Below, piece by piece: positions 54,758 to 62,820 of a DNA stretch of 64,000 nt; positions within the stretch are counted from its first letter, which is position 1, and every line of letters begins with the position of its first letter. The translations under genes were made by a program, and so were the position numbers. Source of the DNA: SpSt-77 sp049972045 (lineage in GTDB: Bacteria; Chloroflexota; Anaerolineae; B4-G1; DUEL01); the NCBI GenBank assembly GCA_049972045.1, contig JBMFKS010000002.1, positions 11,734 through 75,733 of the forward strand, given 5' to 3'. The notes beneath the pieces are model-generated. The model saw only the letters and a list, made by a program, of their open reading frames with translations, was not told the origin of the DNA and did not search any database.

Positions 54758-56077
54758 ATGATCCAGGCTGTCCGTGATGCCCTGAGGCTTCCTGACCTGC
54801 GGCGGCGGTTATTCTACACCCTGCTGATTCTGGTCATCTTCCGCGCGGCCTCTCACGTGCCGGTGCCGGGCATTGACCGGGAGGCCCTGCGCAGCCTGAC
54901 CGGTGGAGCGGCCCAACTGGTCAACATTCTGGACCTGCTCTCCGGCGGCGCGGTGGCGGAGTACTCCGTGCTGGCCAACGGGGTCTATCCGTACATCAAC
55001 GCATCCATCATCATCCAGTTGCTGGTCCCGGTCATCCCGGCGCTGAAGCGGCTGGCGGAGGAGGAAGGGGAAGCCGGACGGCGAAAACTGAACCAGTGGA
55101 CGTACTACCTGACCATTCCCCTGGGGATGTTGCAGGCGTGGGGTCAGGCCCAGTTGTTCAACGCCGCGGCGGTGCGCCCGGTCCTGCCCAACTTTGGCTT
55201 TGATCAGCCCGCCCACGTCCTGCCTACCATCTCCGTACTGATCGCGATGACGGCGGGCACAATGTTCGCCATCTGGCTGGGTGAGTTAATCTCCGAGCAG
55301 GGCATCGGCAACGGCCTTTCGCTGATTATCTTTGGCGGCATCGTTGCCCGGACGCCGGCCAATGTGGCGCGGATTTACACCACTGACGGGTTCCTGGGCA
55401 TTCTCTTCTTTTTGATTATCACCGCGCTGGTGGTTTTCGTCATCGTCTACGTCCAGGAGGGGGAGCGGCGCATCCCAGTGCAATACGGCAAACGGGTGCG
55501 GGGCCGGCGGATGTACGGCGGCGGCAGCACCTACATCCCGCTGCGGGTCAATATGGCGGGGATGATCCCGCTCATCTTCGCTCAGTCCATTCTCACTTTC
55601 CCGGCAGTCATCGCCCAGTTCTTTGCCAATTCGTCCAACGCGAGCGTGGCGAGGGCGGCGGCAGACATTATGAATTTCTTCAGCGGGCACACAGTGGAGT
55701 GGTACACCACTCTCTTCTATGCGCTGCTCTACTTCGCCGCCGTGGTCGGCTTCACCTATTTCTACACCTTCGTGCTGGTGGAGCAACAGAATCTGCCGGA
55801 GAATCTGCAGAAGTATGGCGGGTTCATCCCGGGCATCCGTCCTGGCAAGCAGACAGCGGATTACATTAACGGGATTTACAAGCGCATCACCCTGTTCGGG
55901 GCGCTGTTCCTGGGCGGTGTGGCGGTCCTGCCCTTCATCGTCCAGTTGGTGATGAACACCCGGGTCCTGCTCATCACCTCGGCGGGGCTGCTCATCGTTG
56001 TCGGCGTCGTGGTGGATACCATGCGGCAACTGGAGGCCCAGTTGTTGATGCGGCACTATGAGGGGTTCATCCGGTGA
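54758..56077 (+). CDS. secY: Preprotein translocase subunit SecY
   Basis: 439 residues with about ten transmembrane helices. SecY is the channel of the general secretion pathway. Typical segments are RLFYTLLILVIFRAASHVPVPGID, the plug region ILDLLSGGAVAEYSVLANGVYPYINASIIIQLL, the cytoplasmic loop GERRIPVQYGKRVRGRRMYGGGSTYIPLRVNMAGMIPLIFA and NLQKYGGFIPGIRPGKQT. ATG 54758 has AAGGAGTGAGG upstream. The GTG at 54752 is an alternative. Separated from rplO and adk by toxin-antitoxin-type remnants. Confidence 0.97.
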   Translation: MIQAVRDALRLPDLRRRLFYTLLILVIFRAASHVPVPGIDREALRSLTGGAAQLVNILDLLSGGAVAEYSVLANGVYPYINASIIIQLLVPVIPALKRLAEEEGEAGRRKLNQWTYYLTIPLGMLQAWGQAQLFNAAAVRPVLPNFGFDQPAHVLPTISVLIAMTAGTMFAIWLGELISEQGIGNGLSLIIFGGIVARTPANVARIYTTDGFLGILFFLIITALVVFVIVYVQEGERRIPVQYGKRVRGRRMYGGGSTYIPLRVNMAGMIPLIFAQSILTFPAVIAQFFANSSNASVARAAADIMNFFSGHTVEWYTTLFYALLYFAAVVGFTYFYTFVLVEQQNLPENLQKYGGFIPGIRPGKQTADYINGIYKRITLFGALFLGGVAVLPFIVQLVMNTRVLLITSAGLLIVVGVVVDTMRQLEAQLLMRHYEGFIR

Positions 56078-56082
56078 ACACC

Positions 56083-56406
56083 ATGCCGATTCCCATCCGG
56101 GAGATCGCCGAATTCTGTCAGCGCTGAAGGATTTGCGCATTGGCCCTCTTGGGCTCCGCACCGCGGGATGACTTTTCCCCCGATAGCGACTGGGATTTTC
56201 TGGTTGACTTTGAGCGGGATGCCGATTGGGGTCTCTTAGAACACGTCCAGATGCAACAGGAATTGCAAAGCCTTTTTCAGCGCGGGGTTGATCTGATTAC
56301 CAAACGGGCCCTGCTCCGGAGTCCCAATCGGTTGCGGTGTCGGGAAATTCTGGGAACGGCCCGGGTCCTTTTCTCCAGACCTGAGGAGAGGAATGCGGCG
56401 GGATGA
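56083..56406 (+). pseudogene. MntA-like nucleotidyltransferase with in-frame stop
   Basis: The frame from ATG 56083 reads MPIPIREIAEFCQR, then TGA (where family members have Trp), then continues in the same frame RICALALLGSAPRDDFSPDSDWDFLVDFERDADW and so on to 56406. The G-S...D-x-D nucleotidyltransferase signature and the C-terminal RGVDLITKRAL are preserved. A single nonsense change explains the break. A shorter protein from TTG 56140 is conceivable but lacks the first strand. MntA proteins are antitoxins that modify HEPN toxins, and a HEPN remnant follows with an overlap. Confidence 0.7.
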
Positions 56407-56591
56407 GGTTACCCTGCTGGATATTGCCCGTGCAGCCGTCTCATAGCGTCTTTCGTCACTGGTTAGACGAAGGCGGAATTCCTGGACGACGTGAAGACCC
56501 AATCGGCTGTGCTGTACCAGTTGCTGGTCATCGGAGAGGCCGTCAAGCAGCTTTCGGGGGCATTTCGGGCTCAGCACAATGAGGTGCCCTA
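56393..56591 (+). pseudogene. HepT-like HEPN toxin, frameshifted and truncated
   Basis: ATG 56393 overlaps the end of the MntA-like frame. MRRDEVTLLDIARAA is followed by a stop. Shifted frames give LIASFVTG and then AEFLDDVKTQSAVLYQLLVIGEAVKQLSGAF, the conserved HEPN (DUF86) helix. Around EVP the coding sequence stops and the palindromic repeat at 56589 begins. In HepT proteins the motif would continue EVPW..I.GMRxxLxH, so the repeat insertion removed the catalytic RxxxxH part. At least two frameshifts are also present. Confidence 0.7.
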
Positions 56592-56660
56592 GTGGTTTGT
56601 CAACAGCACTTTTGTGGGTCTTTGCGCCCTCCAGTAGGGCAACTGTGAGCAGTTGCCTAC
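56589..56660 (+). repeat. Palindrome-containing dispersed repeat, copy B
   Basis: Inverted relative to copy A at 15285-15360 and matching it over about 70 bp (TTTGTCAACAGC, TTTTGTGGGTCT, TGCGCCCTCCAGTAGGGC, AACTG...CAGTTGCC). It begins exactly where the HEPN remnant breaks off, suggesting insertion into that gene. Past it, up to adk, is about 120 bp with no recognised signal except CGGAG before adk. Confidence 0.75.
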
Positions 56661-56783
56661 GCCTTGTGGCCTGCATGGGCCCCTGGCCGCGTCAGCAATT
56701 CGGACCCATAAGTATAAACTTGACTAACCACTCGTCGCTGATTGCGGGGAGGATAGAACCGCTGCTTCCTTCGGAGTAATCTG

Positions 56784-57446
56784 ATGGGCTGCCGGATCGT
56801 ACTGTTGGGAATGCCTGGAGCGGGCAAGGGAACCCAGGCGGAGCAACTGGCTCAGGCGCTGGGTGTCCCGCATGTGGCCAGTGGAGACCTGTTCCGGGAG
56901 CACCTGGATCAGGGGACGGAACTGGGCCGCCAGGCGCGGGCCTATATGGAGCGGGGCGACCTGGTGCCCGATGAGGTGACCATCGGCATGGTCGCCGAGC
57001 GGATCGCCCGTCCGGATTGCACTGGCGGCTTCATCCTGGACGGCTTCCCGCGCACCGTCGCGCAGGCGGAGGCGCTGGAGCGGCTCCTGCGGGGGAACGG
57101 GACCGCGCTGGATATGGTCGCGTTCATCCGGGTGCGGGAAGAAGTGGCCCTGGCCCGCCTGGCGGGCCGCTGGACCTGCCGGAACTGCGGGGCCGTCTAC
57201 CACACCCTGTTTCATCCGCCGAAGCAGGCGGGGGTATGCGACGCCTGCGGGGGCGAACTCTATCAGCGTCCCGACGAGACGGAGGAAGCCCACCGCCGCC
57301 GCCTGAAGGTCTACCAGGAGCAAACGGCGCCGCTGGTGGACTACTACCGCCGGGCCGGCCTGCTGGTGGAAATAGACGGCGAGCAGTCCATTGAAGACGT
57401 CCAGGCCGACTTGCGGACGGCGGTGGAGGTGGCCTGCGGCCGATGA
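56784..57446 (+). CDS. adk: Adenylate kinase
   Basis: 220 residues. Walker A GMPGAGKGTQAEQLA, the NMP-binding ASGDLFREH, GFILDGFPRTVAQAEAL and the lid domain. The lid contains CRNCGAVYHTLFHPPKQAGVCDACGG, two CxxC pairs forming the structural zinc site. It balances ATP, ADP and AMP. Overlaps map by four bases (ATGA), as in the classical secY-adk-map order. Confidence 0.97.
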   Translation: MGCRIVLLGMPGAGKGTQAEQLAQALGVPHVASGDLFREHLDQGTELGRQARAYMERGDLVPDEVTIGMVAERIARPDCTGGFILDGFPRTVAQAEALERLLRGNGTALDMVAFIRVREEVALARLAGRWTCRNCGAVYHTLFHPPKQAGVCDACGGELYQRPDETEEAHRRRLKVYQEQTAPLVDYYRRAGLLVEIDGEQSIEDVQADLRTAVEVACGR

Positions 57447-58228
57447 TCCACCTCAAGTCGGCGGGCGAGATTGAAAAAATGCGCCGGGCCGGGCGGATTG
57501 TCGCCGAGGTCCTGGAGCGGATGCGGGAGTGGGTGGCGCCCGGCGTCACCACGGCGGAACTGAACCAGAAGGCGGAGGAACTGATCCGGCGCCGGGGCGG
57601 CATCCCGTCCTTCCTGGGCTATCCGCCGGGCAGTCCGCATCCTTTTCCGGCCGCGATCTGTACGTCCATCAACGAAGAACTGGTCCACGGCATCCCCGGC
57701 CCCCGGGTACTGAAAGAGGGGGACATTATCAGCATAGACGTCGGGGCCATCTACGACGGCTATCACGGCGACGCGGGCATCACCCTGCCGGTGGGGGAGG
57801 TGAGCCCGGAGGCCCGGCGGCTGTTAGAGGTGACGGAGGGTGCCCTCTATGCCGGTATCGCCCAGGCCCGGGCCGGGAACCGCGTCGGCGACATCTCTGC
57901 CGCCATCCAGACCTTCGTGGAGTCCCGGGGCTATAATGTGGTCCGGGGGTACACCGGGCACGGCATTGGCCGGCAGATGCATGAGCCGCCGCCGATTCCC
58001 AACCACGGAGAGCCGGGGCAGGGCCCGCTGCTGCGGTCGGGAATGACCGTCGCTATAGAGACCATGGTCCTGGCGGGCGACTACCGGGTGCGGACCCTGC
58101 CCGACCACTGGACCGTTGTCTCCGTGGACGGCAAACTGACGGCCTACTTTGAACACACCGTCCTGATCCGGGACGGAGAGGCGGAGATACTGACTCCGTG
58201 GCATATTGCTACTGTCAGCGGGGTATGA
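57443..58228 (+). CDS. map: Methionine aminopeptidase, type I
   Basis: 261 residues. It removes the initiator Met from nascent proteins. The dinuclear metal ligands are visible as Asp in ISIDVGAIYDGYHGDAGIT (two Asp), His in GYTGHGIG, and Glu in IETMVL and EHTVLI. The short N-terminal region identifies the class without a Zn-finger extension. It is followed four bases later by an antitoxin-like gene, where infA would be expected. Confidence 0.97.
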   Translation: MIHLKSAGEIEKMRRAGRIVAEVLERMREWVAPGVTTAELNQKAEELIRRRGGIPSFLGYPPGSPHPFPAAICTSINEELVHGIPGPRVLKEGDIISIDVGAIYDGYHGDAGITLPVGEVSPEARRLLEVTEGALYAGIAQARAGNRVGDISAAIQTFVESRGYNVVRGYTGHGIGRQMHEPPPIPNHGEPGQGPLLRSGMTVAIETMVLAGDYRVRTLPDHWTVVSVDGKLTAYFEHTVLIRDGEAEILTPWHIATVSGV

Positions 58229-58231
58229 GAA

Positions 58232-58459
58232 ATGGACTGGCGAGAATATATCACGACCGACCCAGGGATTTGTCACGGCAAGGCCTGTATTAAGGGAACA
58301 CGCATTCCGGTTTCCGTGGTTTTAGATAACCTGGCTGCCGGTTTGAGTGTGGAGGAAATTCTGCACAGTTACCCGAGCCTGAGCCGGGAAGCCCTGCAGG
58401 CAGCTATAGCGTATGCTGCCGAGGTCGTCAGCGAACGGTTAGTACCGTTGCCAGCATAG
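58232..58459 (+). CDS. DUF433 antitoxin-like protein
   Basis: 75 residues with the DUF433 pattern: ITTDPGICHGKACIKGTRIPVSVVLDNLAAGLSVEEILHSYPSLSREALQAAIAYAAE. This helix-turn-helix protein is usually the antitoxin partner of PIN-like DUF5615 toxins, as here (the toxin gene starts nine bases downstream). Appears intact. Starts right after map. Confidence 0.88.
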   Translation: MDWREYITTDPGICHGKACIKGTRIPVSVVLDNLAAGLSVEEILHSYPSLSREALQAAIAYAAEVVSERLVPLPA

Positions 58460-58467
58460 TATAGTGA

Positions 58468-58851
58468 ATGGATCCGTCTCCCTGCTTTAAAGTTGACGAG
58501 AATTTGCCCGTTGAGGTGGCAGAATATCTGCAGCAAGCGGGGTATGATGCCAGGACTGTATGGGAAGAGGGAGTTAGCGGGGTATCGGATGCCGTCATCG
58601 CCGACATCTGCCTTAGGGAAAAGCGGGTGCTTCTGACTTTGGATACCGATTTCGCTGATATTCGCAGGTACCCGTCTGAAGATTATCCCGGCTTGGTGGT
58701 TCTGCGATTGAGGAGGCAAGAAAAGCCTTACGTGTTGAGGGTGGTGTCTCGTTTGCTTCCTATGTTCAGGGTAGAACCTGTTAAGGGGCGGCTTTGGGTT
58801 GTAGAAGAAGAACGCGTCAGGATCCAGGATCAGAGCAGGAGGATAAAGTGA
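58468..58851 (+). CDS. DUF5615 PIN-like toxin
   Basis: 127 residues. VDENLPVEVAEYLQQAGYDARTVWEEG, VLLTLDTDFADIRRYPSEDYPGLVVLRL are typical of the DUF5615 PIN-like family, predicted ribonucleases with acidic residues at DEN and DTDF. Unlike the other toxin-like genes in this operon it looks complete. Its stop overlaps the rpmJ start by four bases (GTGA), and the ribosome site of rpmJ (GGAGG) is inside its last codons, so rpmJ translation may be coupled to it. Confidence 0.88.
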   Translation: MDPSPCFKVDENLPVEVAEYLQQAGYDARTVWEEGVSGVSDAVIADICLREKRVLLTLDTDFADIRRYPSEDYPGLVVLRLRRQEKPYVLRVVSRLLPMFRVEPVKGRLWVVEEERVRIQDQSRRIK

Positions 58852-58961
58852 AAGTTTCACCGTCCGTCAAACGGCGCTGTCCCAAGTGCAAAATCATCCG
58901 GCGCAAGGGCGTGATTCGGGTCATCTGCGAGAACCCGAAGCACAAACAGCGACAGGGCTAA
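58848..58961 (+). CDS. rpmJ: Ribosomal protein L36
   Basis: 37 residues, too short for many gene finders. GTG start overlapping the toxin stop, with CAGGAGGATAAA upstream. MKVSPSVKRRCPKCKIIRRK and RVICENPKHKQRQG give the zinc ligands C-x2-C...C-x4-H of the C+ form. infA, which normally precedes rpmJ, is missing. Confidence 0.95.
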   Translation: MKVSPSVKRRCPKCKIIRRKGVIRVICENPKHKQRQG

Positions 58962-58990
58962 TCTGCTATTTGCAATCTGCTGGAGGACGT

Positions 58991-59380
58991 ATGGCTCGTA
59001 TTGCCGGTGTAGACCTGCCCAGAGACAAACGGGTGGAGATTGGTCTGACCTATATCTACGGCATCGGGCGCAGCCTGAGCAATCAGATTCTGCGCAAGGC
59101 CGGCGTGGACCCGGATAAACGGGTGAAAGACCTCAGCGAGGCCGAGGTGGCCCGCTTGCGCGAGATTATTGACCGCGAGTACAAGGTGGAGGGCGACCTG
59201 CGGCGCGAGGTACAGATGAACATCAAGCGCCTGATAGAGATCGGGTGCTATCGGGGGCTGCGCCACCGGATGAACCTGCCCGTGCGCGGTCAGCGCACGC
59301 GGACGAACGCGCGCACTAAGCGAGGGCCCCGCAAGACCGTTCCCGGTCGTGGCCGTCGCCGGGGCGCCAAGAAGAAGTAA
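58991..59380 (+). CDS. rpsM: Ribosomal protein S13
   Basis: 129 residues from ATG 58991 with GGAGGACGT upstream. ARIAGVDLPRDKRVEIGLTYIYGIGRSLSNQIL, LRHRMNLPVRGQRTRTNARTKRGPRKTV. S13 bridges the 30S head to the 50S and contacts the P-site tRNA. Confidence 0.97.
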   Translation: MARIAGVDLPRDKRVEIGLTYIYGIGRSLSNQILRKAGVDPDKRVKDLSEAEVARLREIIDREYKVEGDLRREVQMNIKRLIEIGCYRGLRHRMNLPVRGQRTRTNARTKRGPRKTVPGRGRRRGAKKK

Positions 59381-59410
59381 TCTCACGTTTCACGTTTCAC
59401 GGAGTGGACT

Positions 59411-59806
59411 ATGTCTCGTGCTCAACGCCGTCGGAGAGTTACCCAGCGGGTGCGCCGCGCGATCCCGCGCGGGGTGGCCCACATTCACGCCAGTTTCAAC
59501 AACACCATCATCACCATCACCGACCCTCAGGGGAACGTCATTAACTGGGCCAGTGCGGGGCTGGTGGGCTTCAAGGGCTCCCGCAAGAGCACGCCCTTTG
59601 CGGCCCGCCAGGCCGCCCAGCGCGCGGCCAAAGATGCCCTGGATGCAGGGGTGACCGAGGTAGATGTGCTGGTCAAGGGGCCAGGCCCGGGGCGGGAGGC
59701 GGCTATCCGCTCCCTGCAGGCCTCGGGGCTGAAAATCCGGTCCATCACCGATGTGACCCCTATCCCGCACAATGGGTGCCGGCCGCCGAAGAAGCGCAGG
59801 GTGTAG
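59411..59806 (+). CDS. rpsK: Ribosomal protein S11
   Basis: 131 residues: GVAHIHASFNNTIITITDPQGNVINWASAG, GPGPGREAAIRSLQASGLKIRSITDVTPIPHNGCRPPKKRRV. Part of the 30S platform. Normal length. Confidence 0.97.
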   Translation: MSRAQRRRRVTQRVRRAIPRGVAHIHASFNNTIITITDPQGNVINWASAGLVGFKGSRKSTPFAARQAAQRAAKDALDAGVTEVDVLVKGPGPGREAAIRSLQASGLKIRSITDVTPIPHNGCRPPKKRRV

Positions 59807-59843
59807 GTGGGATTAGAAGTAAGGATTAGGGGGTAAGAGGAAT

Positions 59844-60482
59844 ATGGCCAGATACACAGGCCCGGTTTGTCGGCTGTGTCGTCGGGAAGGACAGAAGTTG
59901 TTCCTGAAAGGTGCGCGCTGCACGTCGCCCAAGTGTGCCCTGGAGCGCCGGGATTACCCGCCCGGACAGCACGGGCAAATGGCCCGCTTCCGGCGGGGGC
60001 AGCCCACGGACTACTTCCGCCAGTTGCGGGAAAAGCAGAAGGTCAAGCGGGTCTACGGCATTATGGAGCGGCAGTTCCGCCGGTACTTCCGGGAGGCGTT
60101 GCGGACGCCCGGCCTGACCGGTGAGAACCTGCTCATCCTGCTGGAGCGCCGCCTGGACAACGTAGTCTACCGCCTGGGCTTCGCCGATTCGCGCGCCCAG
60201 GCCCGCCAACTGGTTCAGCATGGCCACTTCACCGTCAACGGTCGCCGGGTCACCATCCCGTCCTATCTGGTGCGGCCGGGGGACCGGATCGCCGTACGGG
60301 AAGGAAGCCGCCGGCGACCGTACTTCCAGGAGCGCGCGGAGATGCTGGATGAGATGAGGGTTCCCGATTGGCTCTCCCTGGACGCGGCGGACCTCTCCGC
60401 CCGGGTCCTGGGCATGCCCAGGCGGGAGCATGTGGATATACCCATCAACGAACAACTGGTGGTGGAGTACTACTCTCGGTAG
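59844..60482 (+). CDS. rpsD: Ribosomal protein S4, zinc form
   Basis: 212 residues. The N-terminal CRLCRREGQKLFLKGARCTSPKC supplies four cysteines for zinc. RRLDNVVYRLGFADSRAQARQLVQHGHFTVNGRRVTIPSYLVRPGD is the S4 RNA-binding domain. An assembly initiator and fidelity protein, and an operon regulator in other bacteria. Confidence 0.97.
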   Translation: MARYTGPVCRLCRREGQKLFLKGARCTSPKCALERRDYPPGQHGQMARFRRGQPTDYFRQLREKQKVKRVYGIMERQFRRYFREALRTPGLTGENLLILLERRLDNVVYRLGFADSRAQARQLVQHGHFTVNGRRVTIPSYLVRPGDRIAVREGSRRRPYFQERAEMLDEMRVPDWLSLDAADLSARVLGMPRREHVDIPINEQLVVEYYSR

Positions 60483-61496
60483 GTGGCGATGACTGCACAG
60501 AGGGAACCCCGATTTGCCGCACCGGTTTTGCCGAAAATTGAAAAAGAGGTGCTGACCCAGCAGTACGGCCGGTTTGTCATCGGCCCGCTGGAGAGTGGCT
60601 ATGGGATCACGCTGGGGAACGCGCTGCGGCGGGTCCTGCTCTCCTCCCTTCCCGGGGCGGCCGTCACCTCTGTCCGCATCTACGACGTCCCGCATGAATT
60701 TGCGACCATCCCACATGTGCGAGAGGACGTGATGCAAATCCTCCTTCAGGTGAAGCAACTGCGCCTGAAGATGGACGGCGATGGCCCGATGCGCATGGCG
60801 CTCTCCGTCCGGGGGGATGGCGTGGTGACGGCCGGGGACATCCAGGCACCGCCAGAGATAGAAATTCTCAACCCGGACCTCTATCTCTTCACCACTGACT
60901 CCTCTGAGGCAGTGGTGGAGATGGAGTTCACCGTGGAACGGGGACGGGGATACTCTCCCGCCGAGGAGCGGGAGCGCCGAGCCATCGGCGAACTTCCGGT
61001 GGATGCCCTCTTCAGTCCCGTCCGGCGGGTCGCGTTCAACGTGGAGCGGGCTCGGGTCGCCCAGCGGACCAACTACGACCGGCTGAACATGGAAATCTGG
61101 ACCGACGGTCGCATCGGACCGCTGGAGGCTCTCAAGGAAGCCGCCGGGATTCTGGTCAAGCACTTCCGCCTGATCGCCGGGATTGCGGAGGAGCCGGAGT
61201 TGGTGGGGGAGGAAGAGCGAGGAATCCCGGCCCGGATTTATGAAATCCCGATAGAAACTCTGGGACTGACCGCGCGCGTCTACAACGCCCTGAAGCGGGC
61301 AGGAATCTCGCGCGTCGGAGAGGTCCTGGAGGTCCTGAGCCGGGGCGACGAGGCGGTCCGGACCATCCGCAACTTTGGCGATAAGTCTATGGCGGAGTTG
61401 ATGGAAAAACTGGGCGCGGCCGGGTACCTGGCCTACTTGCCTCAGCTAGCGGGAAGAGGAGAAGACGAAGAGTCCTCCGGAGCCTTGGAAGAGTAA
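60483..61496 (+). CDS. rpoA: DNA-directed RNA polymerase alpha subunit
   Basis: 337 residues. N-terminal dimerisation domain with GPLESGYGITLGNALRRVLLSSLPGAAV and the C-terminal DNA- and activator-binding domain (IPIETLGLTARVYNALKRAGISRVGEVLE ... RNFGDKSMAELMEKL). The GTG at 60483 directly follows the rpsD stop. The ATG at 60489 is an alternative. A small mobile element sits immediately behind its stop codon. Confidence 0.96.
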   Translation: MAMTAQREPRFAAPVLPKIEKEVLTQQYGRFVIGPLESGYGITLGNALRRVLLSSLPGAAVTSVRIYDVPHEFATIPHVREDVMQILLQVKQLRLKMDGDGPMRMALSVRGDGVVTAGDIQAPPEIEILNPDLYLFTTDSSEAVVEMEFTVERGRGYSPAEERERRAIGELPVDALFSPVRRVAFNVERARVAQRTNYDRLNMEIWTDGRIGPLEALKEAAGILVKHFRLIAGIAEEPELVGEEERGIPARIYEIPIETLGLTARVYNALKRAGISRVGEVLEVLSRGDEAVRTIRNFGDKSMAELMEKLGAAGYLAYLPQLAGRGEDEESSGALEE

Positions 61497-61500
61497 GAAA

Positions 61501-61597
61501 CAGGACTTACGCAGTTCACGAGAAATGTAGCGCAGGCTGTTAGCCTGCAAATACCGGCCTGGCGGCCTGCGCTACATAAGCAAGTGCGTAAGTCCTG
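61501..61597. mobile_element. MITE with 13-bp inverted ends and 7-bp target duplication
   Basis: The ends CAGGACTTACGCA (61501-61513) and TGCGTAAGTCCTG (61585-61597) are perfect inverted repeats. TAAGAAA flanks the element on both sides (61494-61500 and 61598-61604), and the left copy contains the rpoA stop codon. Inside is a second perfect palindrome, ATGTAGCGCAGGC/GCCTGCGCTACAT (61525-61537 and 61565-61577). No coding capacity, so it must be moved in trans. Another GGACTTACGCA end is at 63754. Confidence 0.85.
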
Positions 61598-61632
61598 TAA
61601 GAAATTCGTGTCACATGGGATGGAGGAACGGG

Positions 61633-62034
61633 ATGCGACATCGGGTTGCGGGAAAGAAACTGAATCGTTCCAGCGGCCATCGCCGGGCCCTGTTTCGGAA
61701 TCTGGTCTCGGCGCTCATTTACCACGAGCGGATAGAGACGACGGAAGCGAAGGCGGAGGCCATTCGCCGGCATGCGGAGAAACTCATCACCCTGGCCAAG
61801 CGGGGGCTGGCGGCCGGTGATCCGGCCTATGGCGTCCATGCCCGTCGTCTGGCGGCAGCCCGCCTGAACCGCTGGGTCGTCACCCCTGAGGGGGAGCGGG
61901 TGGACTTGGTCAAGAAACTCTTTGAGGAGATCGCTCCGCGCTACCAGAACCGGCCCGGCGGGTACACCCGTATCACCCAACTGGGCCCGCGCAAGGGCGA
62001 CGCCGCCCCCATGGTGATCCTGGAACTGGTCTAA
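61633..62034 (+). CDS. rplQ: Ribosomal protein L17
   Basis: 133 residues from ATG 61633 with GGAGGAACGGG upstream. MRHRVAGKKLNRSSGHRRALFRNLVSALIYHERIETTEAKAEAIR is diagnostic, and the C-terminus (YQNRPGGYTRITQLGPRKGDAAPMVILELV) is complete. Lies 137 bp from rpoA because of the inserted element. Confidence 0.97.
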   Translation: MRHRVAGKKLNRSSGHRRALFRNLVSALIYHERIETTEAKAEAIRRHAEKLITLAKRGLAAGDPAYGVHARRLAAARLNRWVVTPEGERVDLVKKLFEEIAPRYQNRPGGYTRITQLGPRKGDAAPMVILELV

Positions 62035-62058
62035 TTAGCCATCACGAATCAGCGTCGC

Positions 62059-62805
62059 ATGCGCGTTCGGGCGGTCGTGGCCTATGACGGCACCAACTAC
62101 CAGGGCTTCCAGCGACAGACGAACGGACCCACCGTCCAGGGAGTCCTGGAGCGGGCGCTGGAGCGGGTGACGGGAGAGCCCATCACCATCCTGGCGGCCG
62201 GCCGCACCGATACGGGCGTCCACGCTGAAGGACAGGTCATCGCCTTTGATACGGAGTGGAAGCATCCGCTGATGGCGCTCCTGCGGGCGCTGAACGCGGT
62301 GCTTCCGCCCGATGTGGCGGTCCGGGAGGTGGCCCCGGCCCGGCCGGACTTCCACCCCCGGTACGATGCGCTCAGCCGGTACTACCGATACACCATTTAC
62401 AACCATCCGGTCCGTTCGCCGCTGGCCCGCCGGACCAGTTTTTATGTCGCCTGGCCGCTGGACGTGGAGGCGATGCAGGCGGCGGCGGCTCTGCTGGTCG
62501 GCGAGCACGACTTCGCTGCCTTCGGCACGCCACCGAAGGGGGAGAACACGATCCGGCGGGTGCTGCGGGCCCAGTGGCAGGCCGACCCGCCATGGCTGTA
62601 TTTTGATATAGAGGCCAACGCCTTTCTCTACCGCATGGTCCGTACCCTGGTCGGCACAATGATTCGGGTTGGCCTGGGGCGGCTTTCGGTGGAGGAGGTC
62701 CGCGAAATCCTGGTCTCCGGCGACCGCCGCCGGGCCGGGCCGGCAGTACCCCCCCACGGCCTCTGTCTGATGGCGGTGAGGTATCCAGAATCAGGAGATT
62801 CTTGA
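62059..62805 (+). CDS. truA: tRNA pseudouridine(38-40) synthase
   Basis: 248 residues. VAYDGTNYQGFQRQTNGPTVQGVLE, the catalytic Asp in AAGRTDTGVHAEGQV and YRMVRTLVGTMIRVG are the family motifs. It modifies uridines in the anticodon arm. Its position between rplQ and rplM is common in bacteria. Small GTG/ATG ambiguity none: ATG 62059. Confidence 0.95.
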   Translation: MRVRAVVAYDGTNYQGFQRQTNGPTVQGVLERALERVTGEPITILAAGRTDTGVHAEGQVIAFDTEWKHPLMALLRALNAVLPPDVAVREVAPARPDFHPRYDALSRYYRYTIYNHPVRSPLARRTSFYVAWPLDVEAMQAAAALLVGEHDFAAFGTPPKGENTIRRVLRAQWQADPPWLYFDIEANAFLYRMVRTLVGTMIRVGLGRLSVEEVREILVSGDRRRAGPAVPPHGLCLMAVRYPESGDS

Positions 62806-62820
62806 GAAGGAGTGATGAGG

